Position numbers and translations under genes: made by a program. DNA of 59,080 bases from contig JAKOVA010000159.1 of NCBI GenBank assembly GCA_029782335.1, positions 1-59,080 on the forward strand, written 5' to 3'. Below, piece by piece: positions 17,035-27,000 of the stretch (its first letter is position 1; every line of letters starts with the position of its first letter). A model generated the notes under the pieces. The model saw only the letters and a program-made list of their open reading frames with translations, was not told the origin of the DNA and did not search any database. This DNA is from Actinomycetes bacterium. Its GTDB lineage: Bacteria; Actinomycetota; Acidimicrobiia; Acidimicrobiales; Microtrichaceae.

Positions 17035-17556
17035 TCAGGCTGCAGCGGGACGCCGCGAGATGTCAGCGCAGGCCTCGCACACCTCGGTGGGGATGACCCC
17101 CCAGCGCATGAGCAAGGCGAAGATCTTGCAGCCGATGCAGTACCCGAAGGCGGCCTCGAGGGTGGCGGCACCGGCGATCATTCCCACGACGACCTGGGAC
17201 GCTCCGACGGCATCGAAGCCGAATCGCAGCACGACCGCGACCAGCGACAGGGTGGCACCGATCCCCTGCGCGAAGCGTTTCGGGGCGCCGGCGGTGAGCC
17301 GCGTCGGCAGCCCGAGCCGGGGCACGACCACCTTGGTTGCGAGCTGTCCGAGTGGGCTCAGCCGCGGGCCGGTCGCGACCCGTGCGACGAATCCGTATGC
17401 CAAGACGACCAGGAGCGGGCTCCAGCCGGTGACGACGTAGGAGGCGGCCAGCACGACGACCCCGGTTGCAACGGTCCGCGCCGCGTACTCGTTGACGATG
17501 TCGGGGAACCCGAAGATGCGGGTCCGGGGCGGGGCGGTGATCGTCGGTGTGCTCAC
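17035..17556 (-). CDS. DUF4395 family membrane protein
   Basis: A 173-residue protein with about four hydrophobic segments (VVVLAASYVV, LLVVLAYGFVAR, LSLVAVVLRFGF, VVGMIAGAATLEAAFGYC). The family signature FGYCIGCKIFALLMR and a second pair CEAC occur at the C-terminus, so two Cys pairs may sit at the membrane face. DUF4395 proteins often occur with thiol-sulfur genes such as rhodanese or thioredoxin-like proteins; none is adjacent here. The function is unknown. It converges with the helicase gene. Confidence 0.82.
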   Translation of the reverse strand: MSTPTITAPPRTRIFGFPDIVNEYAARTVATGVVVLAASYVVTGWSPLLVVLAYGFVARVATGPRLSPLGQLATKVVVPRLGLPTRLTAGAPKRFAQGIGATLSLVAVVLRFGFDAVGASQVVVGMIAGAATLEAAFGYCIGCKIFALLMRWGVIPTEVCEACADISRRPAAA

Positions 17557-17600
17557 CCCGACGAGGCTAGGTCACAAAACCCGACTAGCCAAGTCAAGAA

Positions 17601-17954
17601 TTACGAGCGGGTCGGGCTCACCAGACTCAACACATCATCCGCTGCGTGCAGCGCCGCCGCAAAGTCCTCGAGTTCCTCGAACCGGATCGGCGGGTGGTGC
17701 AGCGGACGCTCGTCGATCTCCGCCGGTCGCCGCCACGGCTCGACAGTCACGCCGACCGCGACGAGCAGCAGGCTCATCCCGTCGTCGGCCCGCTTGGAGA
17801 ACCGGGCGCCGCAGTGGCCGCAGCGGATTGCGCAGCGTGCCGTGTCGTCGTCCTCGCAGACTCGGAGCACCACGGCGTCGATCGGGATCTCCACCTCACC
17901 GCAGGTGGGGCACTCGGTGGTGATGAAGGACGTGTGTTGCGGTCGCACCGCCAA
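17601..17954 (-). CDS. Small zinc-ribbon protein of unknown function
   Basis: A 117-residue protein with two CxxC pairs, ECPTCG (residues 15-18) and RCGHCGARF (near 45), arranged as a zinc ribbon, followed by an acidic, hydrophobic tail without motifs. The start is uncertain: TTG at the given position or a GTG two codons later. It could bind nucleic acid or a protein partner. It reads away from the IMPase gene, so the space before that gene may hold divergent promoters. I do not recognise a family. Confidence 0.6.
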   Translation of the reverse strand: MAVRPQHTSFITTECPTCGEVEIPIDAVVLRVCEDDDTARCAIRCGHCGARFSKRADDGMSLLLVAVGVTVEPWRRPAEIDERPLHHPPIRFEELEDFAAALHAADDVLSLVSPTRS

Positions 17955-18016
17955 CCCGTCGGCAGCCAGGCCGCTTCGTTGAGCTTCACGTCCCCAGGTT
18001 CCGACAAACTGAACCG

Positions 18017-18778
18017 GTGACGACTCCCATTGATCCCGAACTGTTGGACTTCGCGGTCGAGGTCGTCTCCGAAGCCGGTCGCCTCACCCTCGACCTGTTC
18101 CGGGGTGCCGATCTCGACGTCGAGGAGAAAGGCGACGGGTCGCCCGTCACGGTCGCCGATCGCAACGCCGAACGCCTGATGCGCCGGATGATCGAGGAGC
18201 GCTTCCCCGATGACTCGATCCACGGCGAAGAGGAAGCCGACAAGGCGGGCTCGTCGGGTCGACGGTGGGTGATCGACCCGATCGACGGAACGATCAGCTT
18301 CACCCACGGGGTCGGGCTCTACACGAACCTCCTCTACATGGAAGACGAGCACGGCCCCGCGATCGGGGTCATCAACGTTCCGGCGATGGGTGAGATGGTC
18401 GCGGCCGGCCGCGGCCTGGGGTGCCGCTTCAACGGGCAGCCGTGTCACGTCAACGACCGTTCCGCGGTCCGCGGGTCGGTGCTGAGCACCAGCGGGTTCG
18501 ACTGGTGGGAGGCCGACCGGCTCATGCGAGCCCACGGATCGGGGGCGATCCTCCGCACGTGGGGCGACGGCTACGGCTTCGTGCTGGTCGCGACGGGCCG
18601 CATCGAGGCGATGGTCGACCCGTCGATCCACTACTGGGACATCGCACCGTGTCAGGTGATCATCCCCGAGGCGGGCGGTCGGTGGTCGGCGCTCGACGGC
18701 TCCCAGGATCCCCACCACGGCAGCTTCATCGCCACCAACGGCGTCATTCACGACGAGCTGCTCGAGATCCTCGGGTGA
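18017..18778 (+). CDS. Inositol monophosphatase/histidinol-phosphatase family enzyme
   Basis: A 253-residue Mg-dependent phosphatase starting at GTG. The three family metal-binding motifs are intact: HGEEEAD (Glu near residue 74), WVIDPIDGTISF near 95 and the C-terminal WDIAPCQVIIPEAGG near 215. The family includes myo-inositol-1-phosphatase, HisN-type histidinol-phosphatase and 3'-phosphoadenosine phosphatases; the ISF after IDGT is typical of the HisN-like branch but does not settle the substrate. It is coupled by a GTGA overlap to the mycothiol-type enzyme. Confidence 0.9.
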   Translation: MTTPIDPELLDFAVEVVSEAGRLTLDLFRGADLDVEEKGDGSPVTVADRNAERLMRRMIEERFPDDSIHGEEEADKAGSSGRRWVIDPIDGTISFTHGVGLYTNLLYMEDEHGPAIGVINVPAMGEMVAAGRGLGCRFNGQPCHVNDRSAVRGSVLSTSGFDWWEADRLMRAHGSGAILRTWGDGYGFVLVATGRIEAMVDPSIHYWDIAPCQVIIPEAGGRWSALDGSQDPHHGSFIATNGVIHDELLEILG

Positions 18779-19503
18779 GCGGCGAGGCGACGGCGTTGCT
18801 CGAGGCGCTCCGCGACGAGGGAGCGCGCCTCTCCCGGATGAGCCTCGCCACGCTCCCGACCGCCGTTCCGAGTTGCCCCGGGTGGTCCGGCGCGGACGTG
18901 TTGGTCCACCTCGGCCGAGTCCACCGCTGGACGCTCTCGGCGTTGTCGCTGCCGACCGGCGCCGAGTGGCCTGCGTTTCCACCACGCCCCGGGGCGGAGA
19001 CCGAGTTGGTGGGCTGGGTCACCGAGGGCGTCGAGCGGCTCGCCGAACAGTTCGCCACTGACGACCTGGACCGGCCGTGTTGGGGATTCGCCGGGGACGC
19101 CACCGTCGGCTGGTGGTTACGACGACAGACCTTCGAGACGCTGGTGCACCGCTGGGACCTCGACGCGGCGGCCGGCTCGGCTGAGCCGATCGACGGGGAG
19201 GTTGCCGCCCTCGGCCTCGACGAGTGGTGCGAGCTCGAGGCGGCCCGCTGGTTCAGCGCGAGAGCCGATCTCGCAGCCACGGTGCACCTCCACGCCACCG
19301 ACGGCCCAGGGGAATGGCTGGTGGCGGTCGACGCGGATGGGTTCCGCTGGAGCCACGGCCACCACAAGGGCGACATCGCGGTGCGTGCCACCCGCTCCGA
19401 GCTCTACCTGCTGGCGTGGAACCGGATCGACGCCGAAGCGCTGGAGGTCTTCGGGGACCGTCGTCTGCTCGCCCAGGTGCTCGCGGCTGCGGCCGTCGGG
19501 TGA
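18775..19503 (+). CDS. Maleylpyruvate isomerase-like, mycothiol-dependent (DinB-fold) enzyme
   Basis: A 242-residue protein starting at a GTG that overlaps the phosphatase stop. Motifs typical of the actinobacterial family are visible: CPGWSGADVLVHLGRVH near residue 35 (first metal His), ETLVHRWDLDAA near 120 (second His region) and DIAVRATRSELYLLAWNR near 200. Such proteins have an N-terminal DinB-like four-helix bundle with a three-His zinc site and an SCP2-like C-terminal part. Mycothiol use is known for characterised relatives and inferred here. Sharing an operon with a phosphatase suggests a metabolic partnership I cannot define. Confidence 0.83.
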   Translation: MSGEATALLEALRDEGARLSRMSLATLPTAVPSCPGWSGADVLVHLGRVHRWTLSALSLPTGAEWPAFPPRPGAETELVGWVTEGVERLAEQFATDDLDRPCWGFAGDATVGWWLRRQTFETLVHRWDLDAAAGSAEPIDGEVAALGLDEWCELEAARWFSARADLAATVHLHATDGPGEWLVAVDADGFRWSHGHHKGDIAVRATRSELYLLAWNRIDAEALEVFGDRRLLAQVLAAAAVG

Positions 19504-19516
19504 TCGGCCCGACAGA

Positions 19517-20422
19517 TCAGCCGACCGACAGCAGCCCTTCAACCACCGAGATGTCCTCGAGGCCGCGGCCGCGGGAGATGCGGTCGCCGAACTCCTGACG
19601 GACACCGATCGCGGCGGCGTAGTTGGCACGCCGCTTCGCCTGGCGACCGGTGACGGGATCGGCGTCGTTGTCGGCCTCGTACTGCGCCTGGATGCCCTGG
19701 CGGAGGGTTTCGAGGGCCTCGGTGCGCATCTGGGAGACCCGTGACTCGGTGACACCGAGGAAGCGGGCGAGTTCCTGGCTCGTGCGCTCCTGGAGGAAGT
19801 AGCCGACGATCACGAGGCGCTGACGTTCGGGCAGGAGGGCGATCGCGTCGCGGAGGTAGGCGTGCAGCTCGCGCTGCTCGAGCTCCGCGCTCGGCTCGAC
19901 GACACTGCTGTCGGCGAGCACGTCGACGAGGGTGAGTTCCTCGTCGGGGGTGTCGGCGACGAGGTGATCGAAGGCCAACACGACGCTGCGGAACAGTCGA
20001 TCCTGGAGACGGGACAGCTCGGCGGTCTCCACGCCCAGCTCCTCGGCGATCTCCGAGAGGCTCGGCACTCGGCCGAGGCGGCTGGCAAGCCGCTGCTCGA
20101 CGAGGTCGAGGCGGCGAGCGAGGCTGCGGACCGATCGTGGCGCCCAGTCGGCGGCACGAACGGCGTCGATGATGGCGCCGCGGATCCGCTGTGCGGCGAA
20201 GCGTTGGAAGGGCACGCCCTTCGATTCGTCGAATCGGCGGGCTGCCTCGACGAGGCCGAGGGCGCCGGCCCGCACGAGTTCGTCACGGTCGACGTGACGG
20301 GGGAAGTGCACCGCCACCTGGAAGACAATGTGGTTGACGAGGGGCAGGTGCTCCTCGATGAGACGGGTGATCACCTGCTGGTTGGGGTCGGTTGCCAGCG
20401 GGGAAGTCTCGGTGGTCGGCAT
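19517..20422 (-). CDS. FliA/WhiG-type RNA polymerase sigma factor (sigma-70 group 3)
   Basis: A 301-residue sigma factor. The start is the ATG of MPTTETSPLA, preceded at ideal spacing by AAGGAG. Region 2 spans LVNHIVFQVAVHF to FAAQRIRGAIIDAVRAADW, region 3 the RVPSLSEIAEELGVETAEL segment, and region 4 LPERQRLVIVGYFLQERTSQELARFLGVTESRVSQM, the order and spacing of WhiG/FliA-type factors. Regulons of this group govern motility or differentiation; no flagellar gene is visible. It lies just downstream, on the same strand, of the FHA-kinase operon, which may signal to it. No anti-sigma gene is adjacent. Confidence 0.9.
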   Translation of the reverse strand: MPTTETSPLATDPNQQVITRLIEEHLPLVNHIVFQVAVHFPRHVDRDELVRAGALGLVEAARRFDESKGVPFQRFAAQRIRGAIIDAVRAADWAPRSVRSLARRLDLVEQRLASRLGRVPSLSEIAEELGVETAELSRLQDRLFRSVVLAFDHLVADTPDEELTLVDVLADSSVVEPSAELEQRELHAYLRDAIALLPERQRLVIVGYFLQERTSQELARFLGVTESRVSQMRTEALETLRQGIQAQYEADNDADPVTGRQAKRRANYAAAIGVRQEFGDRISRGRGLEDISVVEGLLSVG

Positions 20423-20483
20423 CAGGTTCTCCTTGTCGCACATCAACGACAAGGTCATCGGCGCGCGGGGGCGCGCGACTTGA

Positions 20484-20503
20484 GCGATTTTTCGAGAAAT
20501 CGC
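20484..20503. other. Stem-loop between kinase operon and sigma-factor gene
   Basis: GCGATTT and AAATCGC pair across a six-base loop, in the space between the kinase stop and the sigma-factor start, both on the minus strand. It is followed by no U-tract, so termination is only possible; an effect on sigma-factor mRNA is another option. Confidence 0.35.
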
Positions 20504-20618
20504 GAAAAGCCCGTCCCGACGGTTGCGTGGACGTGTGACCGGACGTGGTCCCCAGCTCGGTTGTCACACTCCTATCGACGCGCTCCGCGCGGAACTGAAG
20601 GGTTTGGTCACCGCGATG

Positions 20619-22097
20619 TCACTGAGCGCGGTCGATGATGCTCCACCCCAGGTAGGCGGAGCGGTCCGCCAGAGTGGCGCGGATCGGGTCATCGACCGTG
20701 TAGTCGGGCGCGGGGCTCGTCTCGTTCTCCCGCATCCACTCGACCATCCGGTCGTACTGGTCCTGGGGGAACGCGGCAACCACGGTGAACCAGCGGCCCG
20801 GCGCCCGCAGTACGTAGCGGATGTTGCGGCCCCCGGATTCGCACGGAAGATACGCCATGAACGTGCCGGCATCCTTGCCACCCACCGCAGTCCACGGCTC
20901 GACAACTCCGGCCTTGCGGTCGTCCTGGCCGGCGTGAATCGAGAGAGCGACCCAACGCTCGCTCCTGTCGCATGCACGGGTGAGCTGGCCTGCGTAGGCG
21001 AAGTCGTCCTGTTGGTAGAGAGCACCGAGCACACCGTTGGCCTCGGTGACCGGAGGCCCGAGCGTCGACTGCGCGGTCGTCGTGGTGGCCGTCTCGGCGT
21101 CGGCGCGCTCCGGGTCACCCTCGGATTGCGCGAACCAGATCACGGCCGCGAGGAGCACCGCGGCAGCCGCGACAGCCCCTGCCGCCACCCAGCGACGGCG
21201 GCGGGACTTCGAGGTCGTCGCCGGCTCGGGCTGCTGTGCCGGGCGGGCGTTCGGATCGGAGTCCGCGGGTGGCGCGTCGGGGAGGGTCGCCACCCGGCGA
21301 AGTGCCGCCGCGAGCGCAGCGCCATCCGGATAGCGGTCGTCGGGGTCGAGCGCGGTGGCGCGACGGATCACCGCCGCGAGACCGTCGGGAATGCCCGCGG
21401 CTCCGGGGTCAGGCGGACCGACGGCGCAGATGCGGTCGACCAGCGGCGCGAGCCCCGCGAGGTCGAGTTCCCCGTAGGGGTTCGCACCGGTCGCCACGGC
21501 TTGGAGCGTCAAACCCAGCGAGTAGAGGTCGGCACGCTCGTCGGCGGGTGCGCCCTCGAGCACCTCGGGCGCCGCGTAGAGCAACGTCACCGCCATGGTT
21601 TCGCTGTTGGTGGTCGGCTCGATCGACGTCGAGGCGCCAAAGTCGGCCAAGAACGGTGTCTCGCCCTCACCGAGCAGCACGTTGGACGGTTTCAGGTCGC
21701 GGTGCACCACGCCCGCGCGGTGTGCCTCGTGCAGCGCTTCGGCGAGCGCACTGCCGAGGGTCGCGGTCTGCTGCGGCGACATGGGCCCGAAGCGGGCGAT
21801 GTGATCGGCAAGCGATCCACCACTGATGAACGGGGCCACGGCGAAGGCCCGTCCGTCGGGGAGCGTGCCGTGGTCGAGGGTTGGGACGATCCCCTCGACA
21901 CCGTCGAGATGCTCCGCGGCACGCCGTTGACGAGCGGCGGCGAGGTTCTGATGCGGATCGAAGATCTTCAACGCCACCGCGAGCCCGTCGCTGCTGCGAC
22001 GAGCGCTGTAGAGGGTGGCGGTGCCACCCCGTCCGAGGAAGGTCAGCCGCTCATAGCCGTCGACGGACTCGAGCCCAGAACTCTCGACCTCGCTCAT
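20619..22097 (-). CDS. Membrane Ser/Thr protein kinase (PknB type) with extracellular domain
   Basis: A 492-residue kinase with catalytic residues intact: FLGRGGTATLYSA (P-loop) near 20-32, VALKIFDP with Lys44, GVVHRDLKPSNVLL near 130, ADFGAS, and YAAPEVLEGAPADE. A Pro/Ala linker leads to one transmembrane helix (residues about 302-325), and the C-terminal 150 residues form an extracellular domain ending at the stop. That domain has no PASTA repeats and has two Cys residues (TRACDR, LPCESGG). Its start overlaps the FHA gene stop by four bases, so the pair is coupled. The ligand is unknown. Confidence 0.92.
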   Translation of the reverse strand: MSEVESSGLESVDGYERLTFLGRGGTATLYSARRSSDGLAVALKIFDPHQNLAAARQRRAAEHLDGVEGIVPTLDHGTLPDGRAFAVAPFISGGSLADHIARFGPMSPQQTATLGSALAEALHEAHRAGVVHRDLKPSNVLLGEGETPFLADFGASTSIEPTTNSETMAVTLLYAAPEVLEGAPADERADLYSLGLTLQAVATGANPYGELDLAGLAPLVDRICAVGPPDPGAAGIPDGLAAVIRRATALDPDDRYPDGAALAAALRRVATLPDAPPADSDPNARPAQQPEPATTSKSRRRRWVAAGAVAAAAVLLAAVIWFAQSEGDPERADAETATTTTAQSTLGPPVTEANGVLGALYQQDDFAYAGQLTRACDRSERWVALSIHAGQDDRKAGVVEPWTAVGGKDAGTFMAYLPCESGGRNIRYVLRAPGRWFTVVAAFPQDQYDRMVEWMRENETSPAPDYTVDDPIRATLADRSAYLGWSIIDRAQ

Positions 22098-22831
22098 CGT
22101 GTCCCCTCCGCTCCCGCTCGTGCCTGCGCGGTCTCAGCGTCATGTCGGTGCAACGCGACCACGTCGTCATTGGTGATCTGGCCGGTCGCGACCAGGTGAT
22201 CGACCAGCCTTCCACGGCGGCCAACGGCGCGTCGGCCCGATTCGTGCATCCCCGCGACACCGAGCCGGTGAAGGCGGTGGCACAGGTAGTCGAGCTTTCG
22301 GTTGAGCTTCGCCTCGGACCACCCCAACCGCTCGGCGACCGCACGGTTGGTCGGCAGGCCTTCCGGCCCGCTGTTGGCGACCAGGCGCGACTCGGCGAGC
22401 GCCGCGACCAGGAGGCGCTGCTCGGCGTTCAACGGGATGCGCGCCGGCGGTTGGGTTGCCGTTCGTTCGTCGTCGCGTCGGCGGTCGACGGGAAGTTCCG
22501 GCACGGTGTCGAGCTGTGCCGTGATCTCGTAGTTGCACGGGCCGGCGTCGAAGCGAACGGCGGTCTCGGCGTGCACGAGCGGGATTCGATCACCCCCGGC
22601 GAGCAGGGTCGTCGTCCCGCCCCCGAGGACGCGGATCGGCGACCACGTCGAGAGGTTCTCCACCCACCACAGCCCGTCCACGAACACAAAACGCCCCGCC
22701 CGCCGGTGCAGAAACGGATTCCGGGCGTCGATGTCGAGATCGGCCCCGCGTCCGAAGGTCGCCGCCGCACCCGGGGTTTCGGGCCCCAGCACGCGGTGCG
22801 TCCCGGGGAAGCTCACCGTGAGGGGCGACAT
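22094..22831 (-). CDS. FHA-domain protein with C-terminal winged-helix-like region
   Basis: A 245-residue protein. The first 110 residues are an FHA domain: FGRGADLDIDARNPFLHRRAG, FVFVDGLWWVENLS and the RIPLVHAETAVRF strand. The N-terminal Gly-Arg and the Arg/His pair that bind phosphothreonine are all present. Residues about 130-215 contain a helical segment (LNAEQRLLVAALAESRL ... NRAVAERLGWSEAKLNRKLDYLC) that looks like a winged helix. It is translationally coupled to the kinase downstream, which suggests it is the kinase's substrate or reader. DNA binding is possible. Confidence 0.85.
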   Translation of the reverse strand: MSPLTVSFPGTHRVLGPETPGAAATFGRGADLDIDARNPFLHRRAGRFVFVDGLWWVENLSTWSPIRVLGGGTTTLLAGGDRIPLVHAETAVRFDAGPCNYEITAQLDTVPELPVDRRRDDERTATQPPARIPLNAEQRLLVAALAESRLVANSGPEGLPTNRAVAERLGWSEAKLNRKLDYLCHRLHRLGVAGMHESGRRAVGRRGRLVDHLVATGQITNDDVVALHRHDAETAQARAGAEGTR

Positions 22832-22840
22832 CCCGAGATC

Positions 22841-24039
<1,199 letters not shown>

Positions 24040-24043
<4 letters not shown>

Positions 24044-27000
24044 GGCAGATCACCTCCAAACAATGCCAGCCCCATCTGCACCCTAAGGGCCCGGTCGAGC
24101 CTTCCGAACCGAAGCCGACACGGTCGAGGTGTCACAGAGGTGATATGGAACGCTACTTCATCGATCGACATGTCGCCCCCCCCCGTTGTAGCAGGGATGG
24201 GGCCTCCCCCCGTATGAAAGGAGATGAACCGGAAACATTTCGGGTTAGCTGCGCCAGCAGCTTCCCCGATGGCGCGCTGGCTCACGATCGAGTACGCACC
24301 GAATTCGATCGCGAGAATAGGCCCAACCCCGGGAATAGCTCCGATCAAGGACCCAAGGGCAAACTCACCAGCGATGACCCATGTATTGGAGAAATACTCG
24401 TTCATCTTGGCAGTGAGCAACCTGGAGAACACGAGGTCGCATTTGAAGTACCCGCAACTCTGCTTCAAATGTTTCCGTCCACCCATCATCGACACCATCT
24501 CTGCCTGTAACTTATAAGCGCATTTGTAGCTATCATTATCGCCACACCGCGTGTACTTCCATTTCTTCTTCTTCTTCTTTGCGCCGTCCAAGTCCACGCT
24601 GTTGACTGGATCATCGACATAGACATAGTCATTCGCGGTTCCGCCTTCGACAGGATCGACCTCAAGAAATCGGCCAAGCAGCGGTGAGTACTGGCGGGCT
24701 CCCATCTCGATCATGGGTGAAAGTCCTGCCTGGGTCTCAAGTGGGCGTTGGTGTTGGCCGAGCCAGCCGTAGTCGAAGTTGCCGACCATATTGTCGGGCA
24801 CACCGCCGGCGATGTTGTTGCCGTCGGGGTCCCAGACCATCGTGACGCCTTGCTTCACCCCGGAGTGATCCGCGACCGCGAGCGCGGAGCCCTGGAGGTT
24901 CGGATAGGTCCACACACTGCTGGCGACAGCGGCTGGCTTGTAAGTGAACAGCGCCCCTCCGGGGAGCACCCAGGTGAACTCGGTGTTCCCGGTCGCCACA
25001 TCAAGAGTGGCGTCGGGTGAATCACCACCGCCCGAGGACAGGTACCGGGCGACAGCGGTCCCGTTCACCTTGCGCTCGACGATTCGGTCCGTCGCGTCCC
25101 GCACGTAGGCAACCGTGGTGCCGCCCTTCGCCGTCGACAGATGGCGATCCGCGATGTCGTAGGTATGGGTCTCCCCGAAGATCGACGTCGTGTTCCCACG
25201 GGAGTCGTAGCCGATCGTTCCGACGGTCGGCTCACTCGACGACGTGAGCCGGTCTGCCGCGTCGTAGCAGTAGGTGGTCGCGACACCGGCGATCGTCTTC
25301 GAAGTACGGTTCGAGTTCTTCCCCGCTCCCGTCGTTCCACACGATGCCGAATCGGCAAAGTTGTAGCCGTAGACCGTGAGCCCCATCACCGCGGTGGTCA
25401 GACGTCCGGCGCCGTCATAGACGAAATCGGGGTTCGAGCCGTTCAGGTTATTGCCGTCGTGCCAGCGTTCCCGCAGGTTGCCGCTGTTGAACCGAGTCAC
25501 GTTCTCCGATGCCAACAACGCTCCGCCCGGAGCCTTCCAGGTGATCCCGGCCGGCCGGGCGAGCGTGTCGTAGGTGAACTCGCCGGTCGTCCCGTTCCCG
25601 AACCCGGTCGCGCCGGAGGGATACGAAACACCCGAGAGCCGGCCGTCGGCGAGGTAGGTCGTATCGGCGACGACCTTGCCGTTGATCGACACCTTGTCCA
25701 ACAGACCGTCAGGTTGATACGTGTTCGCTGTGGTCTGGCCAGCCATGCTGGAGCTCACCGGGCGGTTCGCGACGTCGTAGGTCGACGTCGTCTGGGTGCC
25801 CCACACGTCGCGGTACTTCGTCGTACGACCGAGCAGGTCGACCGTGGTGGTGATCGTTCCCGCCGGGTCGGTCACCTTCACCTCGAGCGGGTTCGAGTAG
25901 TCGGTCGTGACCGTCCGCGCTGCTGCTCCACCGAAAGCCGGATAGTTCACCGAGGTGGGGCGACCCCGGGTGTCGAAGGTCGTGCACACCCACGGTTGCG
26001 AACCCAACGCAGATTCGGACACATCCGCGGTGGTCGTGAGCAGGCCGCGTGTGCGCCCTGACGTGTCGTACACGTACCAGCGCTTGATTGCCCGCTGCGG
26101 CCCTGCACCGTCAGGATCCGCGGCCGTCGTGGACTTCGGTCGACCGGCCTGGTTCGTGCCCGCGCCGACGCCACAGGAGTTCGCCACCGGATCGCCCGAA
26201 TCCGCGTAGTACGCGTAGGCGACAGCGGAACCCGCTCCCGCAGGGAGCGTCCGCTGAGTCGGGCGTCGCCACCCCACCGTTGCCGAGTCCGGTTCGTAGG
26301 ACATTGTCGAGACCAGATCGGCTTGGCCGCCACCCACAACCTGTGTGGTCGAGGTTGCCAACCCGTCAGAGGGATCCAACCCGGCGACCGCATCCGTGTA
26401 GGACGTACGTGACACCCGACCGTCGGCATCGACCGTCGAAGTCGTCAACGCATAGTTCGGTTGCAGGTTCGTGACCGGAACCCACGACGCTGCCTGACCC
26501 GGCGGCGTCCACCACAGCGACCAGTACGCATTGCCGCCGCGGTCGCGGTATTCGATCCGGACCTTGACCCGCTTCCCCGCGGTCAGGGTCGCCGACTTCC
26601 AAGGGGCGGTCTGGAGCGACCCGTCAGGAAGATCCCAACCGTCCCACACCTTCACGTCGTCGAGATAGAGCCGCGCACCTCCGTCGGTGTCCATCTTGAA
26701 GAGGTAGGAGCCGGATACCGGCGGCACCAACAAGGCCTCCGCTCGCATCGACCAGTTGTCCGCGGGCAGCCCCTGATAGCTCCCCGCTCCGATGTCGAGA
26801 TACCCGTTGCGGAACTCGCGCCGCTTCACCCCACCGGTCAGATCCGGGGTCGCGAACGCCGACACCGCCAGGCCCTGGAGGCCTTCGTCGTATGCCGTTG
26901 TCGTCTTGGGCGTCGCGGCCTGGTTGCCCGCCGTCGGCTTTGACGCCCACCCCGAGGCGGCCGACGGTGCCGCGAACCACCCAACCGGGGCAGGCCCCCA

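Noticed and set aside
20461-20478. GC-rich repeat GCGCGCGGGGGCGCGCG as a separate element
   Set aside because: Low-complexity sequence without a clear partner or function in the leader.
24145-24510. Plus-strand frame opposite the toxin tip as a hidden antisense immunity gene
   Set aside because: No ribosome-binding site, no hydrophobic or conserved features, and fully embedded antisense immunity genes are not known for RHS toxins.
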